A DNA stretch of 64,000 nucleotides from Hybos culiciformis (GCA_964007475.1 CAXFZM010000342.1:1-64000), one strand, 5' to 3'; positions 24,485 to 36,573 are shown, counted from the stretch's first letter. The notes: a model not told the origin generated them from the letters alone. A program made the numbers and translations.

Positions 24485-25586
24485 CAAAATTGCCCGTACA
24501 AAATTGGCGAAATGTTTGCGGTGAATTTCCGATGCGGGCCTTTGCCCTAATAAGAGTTTTTGATTTTGTAGGTGTGCGCACCGCCTGTACCCCACAACAA
24601 GTTTCAGTAAAATCGGTTGGTTGACGCCACCACCAATTGTCGATTGGATTGTCCCAAAAATTGACCTTGTCTTTTTGTAAAATTAAAAATAAATTAAATA
24701 AATTAATAAATTAATAATACAGTTAAAACTCACCTGTTAATTTTTGTTTGCTCACTTATTGTTTTAACTTTTTTTTTTTTTTTTTAAAACCACGCCAAAA
24801 TCCAAAATTTTACCACAGGTTGTTCCAGCCAACACAAATAAGTGTAAATGTAAATTTTTTTTTTAATAAAATTTTTTATTTTAATCAAATTTTTTTTTTT
24901 TTTTGTTTAATTGAATTACAATTTTTTAAATTTTCAATTTTACAAATCAAAAATTTGTAACTACTATTCTAACGTTATAAACGGGAATGAATGAGAAATC
25001 GTGGAAAAATCACGCCTTTAAAAAAGAATGAATAGAATAAGACTACTACTCCGACATTTAGTCTGCGCCGTCATCGGCGTGTAAAAAACAAATTTTTCTA
25101 ATCTTAAAAACATTTTTTTTAAGCTCTTTTACAAAAAAAAATCCTCCAACTAATTGTTTTTTTTTTACCGTTCTTTAATAATGATGTTTTACTTGCTTTA
25201 ATTGACAATTTTTTATTTCTTTTACTTTTTGACTATCCAATCCCGTATTCGGAAGGGGAGGCGAATAAAAAAAATCGCACACCGCTACATCATATTAAAA
25301 TGTGACTCAATGCGTATGTACTGACGCAACGGCGGTCAGCGCTCGGCGTATTTTCTTGTCGGCATCTGAATATAATGTTAATGTATTGTTTGAATGGGAT
25401 CAATGGACGTATTTTTTCGCCTTTTCTTTTTCCTGTGTGTTTCTTTTTCCTGTTTGTGTATCTTTTTCCTGTTTCTGTTTCTTTTTCTTTTTCATGTTTG
25501 TGTTTCTTTTCTTCCAATAGAGACAAAATTTGACTTTATAGTGGAGATAGTCTCAAAAATCTTACGTCGTAAGTTCGCCGCGAGAT
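24485..25586. repeat. Inner inverted arm, left
   Basis: Matches 30850-31958 in reverse complement, with small indels in A/T runs. It includes a T-rich minisatellite (TTTCTTTTTCCTGT repeated, 25425-25515), a GGCGTAGTAGT-like stretch and the end CTTACGTCGTAAGTTCGCCG then CGAGAT, after which the two arms stop matching. CTTACGTCGTAAG at the tip is itself palindromic. ORFs here on both strands come from the minisatellite. Confidence 0.85.
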
Positions 25587-26099
25587 ATAACAGCAGTAAA
25601 ATCGTGTCGTTCACAAATAAAAAAACTTGGTTATTAAAATCCGAGTTAAATTTTTTAAATAATAGCTAATAAGTGAACAGACTCTTAATAAAATTTTTAG
25701 CAAATTCTTTTATTTTTGAAAGTGGATCTTTTACTTCGAAATCTTTTATTTTGAAAGTGGATAATTTCAAGAATTAAATTGCTTTTTTGAATCAAGTTTA
25801 GACTCAAAATTTTTTTTTTGAAAAACCCTCGCTTTTTTGAAACTTATGGCTAAATTAATAAACTTATCGCTGTTATGATGAACCAAAATTTGTATTTGAA
25901 TAAATTAGTATTCACAGCAAAATTATTGTAGTTTGTTGAATCGAAAAATTTGACCGAATTTAATCACTAAAATTAAATTCCAAATTAACTGGATTATCGA
26001 AAATTAATTTGGAAATTTTAATAATATTTTGATTTGAAGTGGCTCCAATGATCAATTTTGCAATCAAAAATTCAAATTTTAATCCAATTATAATATTTC

Positions 26100-26335
26100 T
26101 GCAAACAAATTGGGGCGTTAGTGCAGATGACGTGAACCTTTCAGAATGGTCTGAAACTTGGTGGGGGGTAGAGGCGGTGCCCAAACCCCCAAAACTGATA
26201 TCAGTTCTTGGGGCTCGGGCCCCGTTTCGGAGATAGGGCACTCCAAAGTTTTCATACATTTTTGTATGGACATTTTTTTTTGTGCCCGATTTGCCCCATT
26301 TTTTGGAAAAGGATATAGGGGGTATCCCAGAACGA
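26100..26335. repeat. Single copy of the GGTAGAGGCGGTG module inside the loop
   Basis: This stretch (CTGAAACTTGGTGGGGGGTA, then GAGGCGGTGCCCAAACCCCC) is the same family as the copies at 19140-19330, 19365-19520 (inverted), 24560-24620 and 31820-31880. It runs directly into the G-rich repeat at 26336. Confidence 0.6.
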
Positions 26336-26404
26336 GAGGGGGGGGGGGTGGAGGGCGGCGGGCGTCGGGCGGCGGGCGGCGGGCGGCGGGCGGCGGGCGG
26401 GCGG
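26336..26404 (+). repeat. G-rich GGGCGGC minisatellite
   Basis: A run of 13 G followed by about nine copies of GGGCGGC or GGGCGTC in a background that is otherwise over 70 percent A+T by eye. It follows the module copy at 26100-26335. The G-runs could form quadruplexes. Confidence 0.9.
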
Positions 26405-27193
26405 TCTGTGGTTGGTCACGAAGAAAGTTACAAAGAAATTTTTAACAAAGAAATGTTTTAAGAAGAAATGATGAGTTACCACATAATGGAACTTATTTAT
26501 GAAAATATTTTAACTTGTTAAGTGCGAAATTAAATACGATACGTATAAATAAAAATATATTTTACTTTTTATTAAAATTTTTGTTGTAAACATATTTTTT
26601 ATTATCCAGGAAAAAAAAACAACATACAATATCCAATATGTATTATCATAATCCTCATGACATTTAGGTATATTTATATTTGTTTGAATTTACTCTTTCT
26701 ATGCCATCATTTGGAAAATCAAAGTTCAATGTACCCAAAAAATTATCTTATACATATTTCTATATAGAGTTCATTAAATAGAAATATCAAATAAGTTTTG
26801 TTATTGTATATAAGTAAGTATTTTTAAAATTTTAGTTTGTGTTCGAACACATCGAAAAAAAGACTGCATTTCTAAAGACAATCGTGGTGTTCAATTCAAT
26901 TTTGTATATTTTATGAAATGACTCTTACTATGGTACACAAAACATACAGCTTTGGAACTAAACACATTTTTTATTTGTACGCAATTTCATAAATTAACAT
27001 CACAAATATGATTTTTTTTCCATCTACAATTATGTAGATCTTCTTGATATGTTAGTAAAATTATAAAATTGTTAGTAAAATATACTACTTATATTTTTGA
27101 AATAAAAACACAAGAGAAAGTAAATTACATTCATAAAACTATTAAAACTACATTTAATTTTGATTGTAAACAAATTAAAAACTATGCACTTAC

Positions 27194-28895
27194 CAAAAGA
27201 TTTACACACAATTGCATACAATGTTCACGTACAATTATCCTTGTATGATCAAATCCTAAAAACATTATATGCAACATTAAGGGTAAATGCAATGTCCAAT
27301 CAATTCCAGGAATTCCATCTATCACAATATCAACCAAAAGCATTACAGCAACATTGCACCTGAATAAAATAAGTTGTGATAATTAATTCTAGATTACTAT
27401 AAACTATAAATATTTTGATATTAAAGTAAAATTTTAAAAATTTTGGACAGGTAAGATTAAATAAAATGAAGAAAGAAAAAAGATTTGCCAACAAACTAAT
27501 CAAGGAATGGAAAAAATAAATATGGAATATGAATCTAGATTTAATTCATATAATTCGTATAAAGAGTCAATTAATGATTATCAAAATAATAATATCTCCT
27601 TCGATCTGTAAAGTTTGCACAACAGCATTTTGTTAGGGATAACATTTTCACCGTTAAACTTAAATAAGCTTACCTGCAAAGTATAAGTGTATAAGAAGTT
27701 CATACCTGTGAAAACCACTAATTGGCAAACTAATATCGGGTAAAAATTCTGTTAATGGTGCAAAGTAACCTCCATACTCTGGCATTGGTAATGGATGTGG
27801 TTGAACAGGTGGATCACTACGCAATTCAACGTTTTCTTCTTCTCGAAGCTAAGTTAACAAACAAAAAAATATTTTAAATTTATTTCAATCAAATCAGAAA
27901 CCAACAAATTATGAATAGAAAATTAGCAACGAAAATTTATTTATTATAAAAAAATCTAAAGCCGCCGTCAATTTTTTACACCAATTTTAAAATGTTTAAG
28001 AATAATTATGTGCGAATTATAATAAAATTAGTTATAAAATAATAATCTAGCAATCGGCTAAAATCAAGAATGTTGAAATAATGTTAAAGTTTGTAAAATA
28101 ATATTTTCATTTTGTTTCACATTTAAAAAACATAAATTTTATGAAAATAAAAAAGTATTTTCCCCTGTCATTATAATAAATTTAAACTTTGAACTCACTT
28201 CAGGATCATTTATTAAAATATCTACTGGTCGAGGCATTATTGATGGCCCAGAAGCAGCACGTATTTTATCACTACCTCGAGGTGGCCGAGTTGTTTGTGT
28301 AAATGCTCGAATACCACTATCCGACTTGCAAGTCCTGTTAAATATAAATTTAGACAATCAATTAATTAACTATAAAATTAAAAATAATAATAATTTGTAA
28401 AAAGTTAGATCAAATTTTAAAAGTTGAATATGCTTCTAAGGTTAAGATGTAATAATTTCACAAATTAAACATTTGAAAAGACCGAAAAGTAATAAAACAA
28501 GCATTACCCAGTTTTAATTGGATCTTCACCACTATGTCTTTTTGTATGAATTGTTCCTTTTTCAACTGCTAGGTCCTGTAAACGCGAATCATTGATACCA
28601 GCTGTTTAACCTTGTTTAGAAAAAATAAAAAGAAAATTCGTGAACCGTGGGAATTTTAAAATTAAAAAAAATTTTAAAAACACGATTCTACTCTCAATTC
28701 TCAAACCAATAAAATTATTTACTTACCATCAGAATGACTGGAAGCTTTTCGCATACTTGTCAATCGATAGAATGGTGGCGTTTCAGTACGTTCAATTAAG
28801 CAATTTAATGTTTCCACTGTTTGCAGTTCTGTCATTAATTCATCTAACAATCTGTCTGGGCACGTTCGAGCTAGATAAAGCGCTACTCGTTTTGC
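27194..28895 (-). CDS. fry: furry (fry) gene fragment, five exons
   Basis: Five minus-strand exons with clean GT/AG borders and compatible phases, no stop or frameshift: 28895-28727 (ends phase 1; contains [18 protein letters not shown] and KASSHSD), 28601-28508 ([16 protein letters not shown]), 28334-28199 ([20 protein letters not shown]), 27848-27706 ([17 protein letters not shown]) and 27359-27194 ([16 protein letters not shown] then [19 protein letters not shown]). The last exon matches a conserved furry block. Furry is a very large HEAT/Armadillo-like scaffold that activates NDR/Tricornered kinases in cell-shape and dendrite control. Only about 200 of its roughly 3,000 residues are here. 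The exons lie in the loop of the foldback structure, so this is either the native gene with huge transposon-filled introns or a captured fragment. The borders towards 26.3 kb and 29.5 kb show no further furry exon. Confidence 0.75.
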
Positions 28896-29580
28896 CTGTT
28901 TAAGTATATGAAATAAAAAATTTCAATTAAAAACTTTTTAGCAAGGAATAATAATAGAAAGAATAAATACAATTAGAGTAATATGTAGTTGAAAAAGTTC
29001 GTCAAAGATTAAACAACATTATAAGTATATAAATTTTTTTTTTATTTGAATTCCTAATAGAAAAAGAAATGGAACGAATTTTACTTTTATACTCCAAAAA
29101 TATTCTTCAAAACTTTAAATCTTTGAAGCCATCTAAAAATTTGTTAAAAAATGAGTTTAAAAGCTGAAAAAAGCGAAATAAAATAGTGCACAGAAAAAAA
29201 AAATTATAAGCTCTATCAGGAATTCTAGACGTTGTGAACAGAAAAAAATTCAATTATAGGGTTTTTCTTAGAAATCTTAAAGAAATAAAAATAATTTTAC
29301 ACCTAATCTAATCCAAGTCCTCTGACTAACATTTGATTTTAAAAAATTAAGCCAATTACTCTGTATATTTTCTTATCTGACGTTTTGGTGCAATTTTTTT
29401 TTTATGTTTTCCCCCCAACCCCCGATATTTTTCCAACCAAATTTAAATTTTTTTTTTTTTAATTCTTAATAAAATATTACTAATTGTACTTATAATAAAT
29501 GAAATTTTATTAATACATATTTAAAAAAATAATATTTAATAAAAATAATATTTAATTAAAATAATTTTAAAGATACTTAC

Positions 29581-29654
29581 CTATGAGAAGAAATACCATA
29601 ATTTTTATTATTCCCACTTAAATAATTTTTGCACCCTTTTACGCACCACTTCAT
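29581..29654 (-). pseudogene. THAP-domain first exon
   Basis: From ATG at 29654 the minus strand reads MKWCVKGCKNYLSGNNKNYG then ISSHR, ending AG|GTAAGT. The spacing C-x3-C and the G-I-S-x-H-R end are typical of the THAP N terminus, and the phase-2 donor after HR is the same as in the 8.6-kb THAP exon. No second THAP exon (KW, CxxH) was found downstream between 29570 and 28900, so the gene appears incomplete. It lies in the foldback loop. P-superfamily transposases begin with THAP, so it may be the last trace of the element's own transposase. Confidence 0.55.
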
Positions 29655-29659
29655 TATGT

Positions 29660-30849
29660 CAAATTTTAATTATTATTTTTATTAATAAGAATTAATTATT
29701 TCACTTTTAATTATTTCTTTTATTTTAAAATTATTGGAAATTAATAATTTTCCAATTGTGATTTTGATTTTTTTTTTTTGTTTATTTAAAAATAAGGAAG
29801 TAATTAGAAATCTGAAGCGAGCTAGCCGAAGAACTTTAGTTTGAATAAAAGTTCAACTCGCCGATTTAAAAATTTTCAAATCAGAAAATTTAGTTCGAAA
29901 ATAAAAAAATCTAGAAAAATCAAAATAAAATTTAAGAATGAGTTGATACATGAGCTTGAGAAATGTGAAGACTAGACAAATCGTCTACGTTTGCCGCAAC
30001 AGTTTTCCAGAAAAAGAAGAGTATTTAGCATTTTGTTTTCTAATTAGGTATACTTTTAATTATTTTTTTACTTTGAACGGGTTTTTAAATATGAAATATT
30101 ATTTTCGTCTTAACTGGAAGCAATTTTTTTAAGTCGCTATTGCACAGTCGCTGTTGTTTAAGTCGCTATTGCACAGATTGCTCCAATAAACTAATTTGCT
30201 CGCCAACTCAACGGCATTGTATAAGTTTTTTTTTTGTGAACATTTTGACATTTTGGTGCAAAAAAAAACATATGTGAACTACCTCATCGTTTATAGTATA
30301 AAGAAAGGAAATTCTTCATCCATTTATACAACATCCTTGTGTCTGCTTGTGCCAGCAGCAGCGGAGCGATTTTACTTGCGCCTGGTGAAGTTGAACGGTT
30401 CAACTTTACTAGCGCTGCTGGCCAATGTTATTGTTGATTATTTTGTTTCGGTTGATTATTTTGTTTCAAAACATCGTTGCTGCCAGACCAGCTGCTACTG
30501 TTTGCACAACACTGTGTGAACCCTCCCGTATGCTGGTTGCTGTCGCTGCTAACCAGCCGCTGCTGACTAGCAGCGACCAGCGGCTGGTAAACCATCCACG
30601 TATGACCGCCGCTTAAAGGTAAAGAAATGTCTGAAAAATCATTTGAAGCTTTATCATTTGAAATAAGTGGAAGAATATGATCGAGAGCCATATTTAATAT
30701 CTTACAAAAAAATTTCATTTTCGCAAAATTATTTTGAAATTAAATAAAAATTATATTGTTGATTAATTTGAAATAAAATATTAAAATGAAATGTTAAAAT
30801 GAACGGCGTTGAATAAAACCGGTAAAATATTTCGTTGCGTAATTTTGAC
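29660..30849. other. Loop sequence without recognised gene
   Basis: No supported exon. A GC-richer patch at 30340-30610 has repeated GCTGCTG and CAGCAGC motifs able to pair with each other (for example AGCCGCTGCTGACTAGCAGC near 30551). The rest is A/T-rich. Confidence 0.35.
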
Positions 30850-31958
30850 ATCTCGCGGCGAACTTACGACGTAAGATTTTTGAGACTATCTCCACTATAA
30901 AGTCAAATCTCTAAGTCTCTATGGGAAGAAAAGAAACACAAACATGAAAAAGAAACAGAAACAGGAAAAAGATACACAAACAGGAAAAAGAAACACAAAC
31001 AGGAAAAAGAAACACACAGGAAAAAGAAAAGGCGAAAAAATACGTCCATTGATCCCATTCAAACAATACATTAACATTATATTCAGATGCCGACAAGAAA
31101 ATACGCCGAGCGCTGACCGCCGTTGCGTCAGTACATACGCATTGAGTCACATTTTAATATGATGTAGCGGCGTGCGATTTTTTTTATTCGCGTTCCCTTC
31201 CGAATACGGGATTGGATAGTCAAAAAGTAAAAGAAATAAAAAATTTTCAATTAAAGCAAGTAAAACATCATTATTAAAGAACGGTAAAAAAAAAACCATT
31301 AGTTGGAGAATTTTTTTTTTGGTAAAAGAGCTTAAAAAAAATGTTTTTAAGATTAGAAAAATTTGTTTTTTACACGCCGATGACGGCGCAGACTAAATGT
31401 CGGAGTAGTAGTCTTATTCTATTCATTCTTTTTTAAAGGCGTGATTTTTCCACGATTTCTCATTCATTCCCGTTTAGTTAGAATAGTAGTTTTAAATTTT
31501 TGATTTATAAAATTGAAAATTAAAAAAATTGTAATTCAATTAAACAAAAAAAACAAAAAAATTTTATTAAAAAAAAAAGTTTACATTTACACTTATTTGT
31601 GTTGGCTGGAACAACCTGTGGTAAAATTTTGGATTTTGGCGTGGTTTTTAAAAAAAAAAAAAAAAAAGTTAAAACAATAAGTGAGCAAACAAAAATTAAC
31701 AGGTGAGTTTTAACTGTATTATTAATTTATTTAATTTATTTTTAATTTAACAAAAAGACAACGTCAATTTTTGGGACAATCCAATCGACAATTGGTGGTG
31801 GCGTCAACCAACCGATTTTACTGAAACTTGTTGTGGGGTACAGGCGGTGCGCACACCTACAAAATCAAAAACTCTTATTAGGGCAAAGGCCCGCATCGGA
31901 AATTCACCGCAAACATTTCGCCAATTTGGTACGGGCAATTTTGTAAGGGTCGGTAATT
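30850..31958. repeat. Inner inverted arm, right
   Basis: Reverse complement of 24485-25586, with a purine-rich minisatellite (GGAAAAAGAAACACAAACA type, 30935-31030) as the mirror of the T-rich one on the left. It ends at ATCTCGCGGCGAACTTACGA at 30850-30869, the tip shared with the left arm. Confidence 0.85.
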
Positions 31959-31959
31959 G

Positions 31960-32815
31960 ATCAGTTTGGAAGAATTTTATTTTTCGAATTATAAGCAGAA
32001 ACTTTAATCCTCTTGAATTTCGTACACGTACGAATTTTACTTTTCGAATTATAAGTAGGAACTTTAATCCACTTGAATTTGGTACACGTACATTACATTT
32101 TAATTCAAAGATAAAAATAATCATAATAAATTTAAATCAATTGGTGGCGGGACTAGCCGGTAATCGATCAGTTTGGAAGAATTTTATTTTTCGAATTATA
32201 AGTAGGAACTTTAATCCACTTGAATTTGGTACACGTACAAATTTTACTTTTCGAATTATAAGTAGGAACTTTAATCCACTTGAATTTGGTACACGTACAT
32301 TACATTTTAATTCAAAGATAAAAAGAATCATAATAAATTTAAATTAATTGGTGGCGGGACTAGCCGGTAATCGATCAGTTTGGAAGAATTTTATTTTTCG
32401 AATTATAAGTAGGAACTTTAATCCACTTGAATTTGGTACACGTACGAATTTTACTTTTCGAATTATAAGTAGGAACTTTAATCCACTTGAATTTGGTACA
32501 CGTACATTACATTTTAATTCAAAGATAAAAAGAATTATAATAAATATAAATCAATTGGTGGCGGGACTAGCCGGTAATCGATCAGTTTGGAAGAATTTTA
32601 TTTTTCGAATTATAAGTAGGAACTTTAATCCACTTGAATTTGGTACACGTACATTACATTTTAATTCAAAGATAAAAATAATTATAATAAATATAAATCA
32701 ATTGGCGGCGGGACTAGCCGGTAATCGATCAGTTTGGAGGAATTTTATTTTTCGAATTATAAGTAGGAACTTTAATCCACTTGAATTTGGTACACGCGTA
32801 CACGTTGATTAAATT
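31960..32815 (+). repeat. 147-bp satellite array, right arm (about 6 units)
   Basis: The same satellite as the left arm, inverted. Open frames here run on the plus strand (32141-32347 and 32348-32812), so in both arms the frame points outward from the loop. Three units carry the 60-bp internal duplication. The array ends at a variant TACACGCGTACACG junction near 32800. Confidence 0.9.
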
Positions 32816-33360
32816 TTAATTCAAACATAAAAAAATACTCACTTTATACACTGCAAAATCCGACATCCACTAGCTAAATTTCAGCTGATGTGACCCCTAC
32901 CGATTTTTGTGAAACTTAGAGAGAGAGAGTAGAGATACTATATCTAAAGCGTAAAACTGGAACGAAAAACCTGGAAGGAAAGCTTTGGAAGTTGACAACA
33001 CTTCCGATAGTCAACAAAACATCTTTGCTTATATTTGATCAAATTTTCCATGTGTTTTTTTTTTAGTGTTAATCAGTAGCATTCCGTGATCATTATGTCT
33101 GCTGAAAAATACGATTTCAAAATTGGGCACAAATTTTCAACGCAAACAGAATTTTGGAAATATTTAGAAAAGTATCAAGTGCAGGAAAGAGAGATATTTA
33201 ATATTCGCCATAGTACGAGAATCAATGATAATGCATATGTAAAAATGAGACTGAACTGCAAACATCATGGAAAACCAAGGAACCTGCTCGATTTTGAAGG
33301 AGGCACAGAAAATCACAATGGCGCAATTTCAGATAAAAAAAACAAAGTTAGAAACGCCGG

Positions 33361-34090
33361 GTATGTTCGTTCCTTTACCAATTTTCATCATTAAATAAAA
33401 AAAATAAAAAAAAATAGCAACTGTCTGCCAATTTCGAGTGTTTAATGGTTTTAAGAAAGGGTTTTTTTATTCTTTCTTAAGACTCAGAAGCAGTTTTTGT
33501 TCCACTTTTCAGAACACTCGAAATTAGGCGACAGTTGCTGTTTTTTTTTGTTTAACTTAAAGGCTCATGATTTTTAAACCCCTACAACAATCGGGCTCAA
33601 ACTCTAATTTTACCCACAGTCACTATATAGGGTTAATTTCCGACTTCATATGGTGGTTTACGGAAAGTTAGAAATAATTTGCCAAAAAACACTTTTTTAC
33701 AGAAAAAAATTCACAACTTTCGAACCCCTCTCCGATTAGGCTGAAAACAAAAAAATCATTCAGGATGATGTATGCTTCCAAAAAAAATTTACCGCATGAT
33801 ACAAGGATAGACCGTTCCTGATATATTTTAATACATTTTAACAACATTTATATCTCAATATTGTAATATAGTAATATAAGAGAAATTCATTCCCTTCAAA
33901 AAATTCAATTGAAAAAAATTAAACAAAAAATTATATGAGATCACTATCCCATTACCGAGGATTGGGATAGTGATTTCATATAAACCGACATTTTTTGTTT
34001 TACTTTTTTGAATTTGAATTTTTTGTATGGAATGAATTTATCTTATTTATACTTCCTTTGTCATAATATAATCTTGTTTTTAATTTTTAG
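33361..34090. other. Intron 1 of the MULE-type gene
   Basis: The donor GG|GTATGT at 33361 and the acceptor TTTTTAG ending at 34090 leave matching phases (2 plus 1). Inside, two related copies of an ACTCGAAATT..GACAGTTGC stretch (33428 and 33518) lie in inverted orientation about 90 bp apart. No other feature. Confidence 0.6.
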
Positions 34091-34387
34091 AACATTTAAA
34101 AAAGGCTGCAAAGCGTTTATAGCCATTAAGAAATGCAAAACAAGTAACGCCCTGTATGTATCGGACTTGAATGTAGCCCACAATCATCCTGAAACAAAGG
34201 TTTATATATTTCATGTTTTTTTGTAAGTGTACGAGTAAGGAATAAATTTCTTATCTGTTTATAAATGTATTTAGATACTTAAAAATAGATCATTCCTTTC
34301 TTTTCAAATAAAAAAAAAAAATTAAAAAGAAATTTAAGATTTTCGTAAGTGTTTTGTTTTTTATTCCTGATTTTCATTTATTATAAT

Positions 34388-34713
34388 TGTTACAAAACGT
34401 AACATAAAATTCTTAGTTAAATAAAAATACTTAAATTTTAATTCACTTTAAATTAACTAAAACGTAAATTTTAATTGCAAGAAAGCAAAATTTTGCTTTC
34501 TTATCTAATTTCATTTCCTTTTAAAGTTGTACTTATTTTTTTATGCACTAAAATTGTTTAACGTAAAATTTGCAATATTTGCATAAGTAAATTTTATTTT
34601 TTGTATATAGTAATTTTTCTGTACATAATTTTTACCTTATAAAAATCTAAATTTTTAAAATAAAGTTTAGTTCGTTCAAAACATTCTAACTGAGTTCTTC
34701 TTTAATCGAAACA
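34388..34713 (+). repeat. BEL 5' LTR
   Basis: 326 bp, TG..CA ends, preceded by the ATAAT duplication. It contains an internal inverted pair GAAAGCAAAATTTTGCTTTC near 34482-34501. This is expected to hold the promoter and RNA processing signals. Confidence 0.95.
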
Positions 34714-34715
34714 AG

Positions 34716-34727
34716 TGGTCCTTCGAG
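34716..34727 (+). promoter_or_regulatory. BEL primer binding site
   Basis: TGGTCCTTCGAG starts two bases after the LTR end and has the TGG expected to pair with a tRNA CCA end. I could not assign the tRNA. Confidence 0.6.
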
Positions 34728-34953
34728 TAAAAAAAAAAAAAAAATTAATTACAGTTCTAAAAAAAAAAAAAAAAAAAAGGTTTTTAAAGATAAGTGTAAG
34801 ATAAAAAATTTTTTTTTTGCCTTTATTTTTAAATAAAAAAAAAAAAAAGACTTAAAAAAAAAAAATAATAGTTTTTTAAAATTGCTTTGAGATACTGTGA
34901 ACTAAAAAGATTTTTTGAGTGGTGAAATCTAAAAAATAAAAAGTTTTTTCATT

Positions 34954-36573
34954 ATGAGTGAAGAAATTGATAATCTAATTTTGTTGCAAGTGGATTGCCG
35001 CGAATCGATAAAAAAAATCGAAGTAAACTATAAAAAAGATTCGGAAGCGCGGAAAAATAAAGAATACGTCGAAAAGCGGTTAAAAAATCTAGAAGAATTA
35101 ATATCGGAATTTTCGGAGCGGGATTCGGTAATAAACGCGGAAAAAAAGGGTTTTGAAGATAAACAATACTTCGTGAAAAAATATGCGGAAAATACATATG
35201 CAAAATACAAAGAAATAAAAAATTTGTTAATTAAAAAATTAAATGAAATTGATGAAAGTGAAATTCAAAAAGCAAATTTAATAAAACAAATTGAAGAAGC
35301 TCAAATAAATGAAGATAAAATTAGAGAAGAAGCAATCAAGGCGTCCAAGGCCAAGGAATTGCTGGAACGAACTCTAGACGAAATGGAGAAGGAACAACCA
35401 AAAGGTAACAAGTATAATGATGTGGGGGTAAGTAGCAATAAATTAGTTAAGTCTCAGAAAGAAAATATAAAACTACTTGACAGATTAATAGTTGACATAA
35501 AGAATGATTCTCAAAGTAGGTCAGTAGTGTTTTACCAACAAAGACTTAAGACTATTGAAAAATATTGGGACAATATTCTTAAAAATCATTTTGAAATTGT
35601 CAAAGAAACTGATGAAGACGTAAGCTACTACCTTGAAAACCAGTTCTTTGAATACGTAGAAGAACAATACCAGGAAGCCGCTGTTAGGCTTCAAGAAAAA
35701 ATTGAGGGCGTTACAACACAAATGATCAAGATGCCAAAATTTGACCTCCCACATTTTTCCGGAGACTATTCTGAATGGAAGCAATTCCAAAATTTAGTAA
35801 ATGAAACTTTGTTACCGAATAAATCTATTGGTTCTTCTCAAAAACTACTTTATTTAAAAAAAGCTCTCAAAGGAGAAGCAGCAAATTTAATAAAAAATTT
35901 TTCTGTAACAGAAGATAATCTAGTTACAGTATGGGATATATTAAATGAAAGGTACGATAACAAACGGGCGTTAGTACACTATCAACTTGATAAAATATTT
36001 TCAATAAAATCGGTAACATCTGAGTCTGCATCTGCAATTCGAAATTTGCACGATACAGCTGCAGAAGCGCTTTTAGCCATTTCAAATTTGGGCATCGCTA
36101 CTAATGAGTGGGATCCCATAATAGTTCATATGTTGTTGCAACGTCTCGATAAGGAGTCACGCAAACTATTCGAACAAGGTTTAAATAATCCGAGAGAGAT
36201 TCAAACATTAAAGGAATTTTTTGGATTTTTAAAAGGCCGATTTAATGCACTCGAAGCTACAGAATCAGGGTATCAAAATAAAAATTCTCAAAAACCACAA
36301 AAATCTGGTAGTTTCTTTGCTTCAAAAATAAAATGTCCTGTTTGTAATTCAGACCACAAAATATATCAATGTGAAAAATTTAAGGCTCTTGAGTTGAACA
36401 AAAAATATGAAATTGTGAAAAAATTTAAACTCTGCCACAACTGTTTAAATCCGTCTCATCTAGCACCAGCATGTCGAAGCAAGTTTAAATGTTCAATTTG
36501 CAATAATAATCACCACTCATTATTACACAAAACAAAAATTCAAAATTCTCAGAAACCTGGTGAACAAAGCACG
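34954..36573 (+). CDS. BEL gag (start of gag-pol), cut by Gypsy insertion
   Basis: First 540 codons of the gag-pol polyprotein. Residues 1-170 are rich in Lys/Glu and coiled-coil-like. A capsid-type region follows (MPKFDLPHFSGDYSEWKQF at about 35731, the DUF1759 signature of BEL/Pao gag). Near the end come Cys/His clusters (CPVCNSDHKIYQCEKF, CHNCLNPSHLAPAC, CSICNNNHHSLLH at about 36334-36530), the BEL-type knuckles. The frame is unbroken up to the insertion at 36574 and resumes in the same register at 46356. Beyond 36573 the reading runs into the Gypsy LTR and stops at 36678, so any product is a truncated Gag. Confidence 0.85.

Larger units (their letters stand above)
19505..32950. mobile_element. 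Giant foldback-type element or composite inverted structure
   Basis: Two long inverted arms flank a 5.26-kb loop (25587-30849). From the loop outward each arm has an inner unique part (left 24485-25586, right 30850-31958, about 1.1 kb, nearly identical in inverted orientation), a 147-bp satellite array (left about 19660-24480, right about 31960-32815) and a short outer part with an inverted match (ATCCACTAGCTAAA at 32868 against its complement near 19541). Foldback elements of Drosophila and the P-superfamily element Galileo also have long terminal repeats containing tandem arrays. The loop contains furry exons and one THAP exon. No target duplication could be read, and the arms are unequal because the arrays differ about fivefold in length. 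It could also be two separate arm-type insertions. Confidence 0.65.

Noticed and set aside
25290..25669. ORFs over the T-rich minisatellite of the left arm and their mirror in the right arm
   Set aside because: Low-complexity Phe/Cys/Val or Lys/Thr runs from the minisatellite, identical in both arms by inversion.
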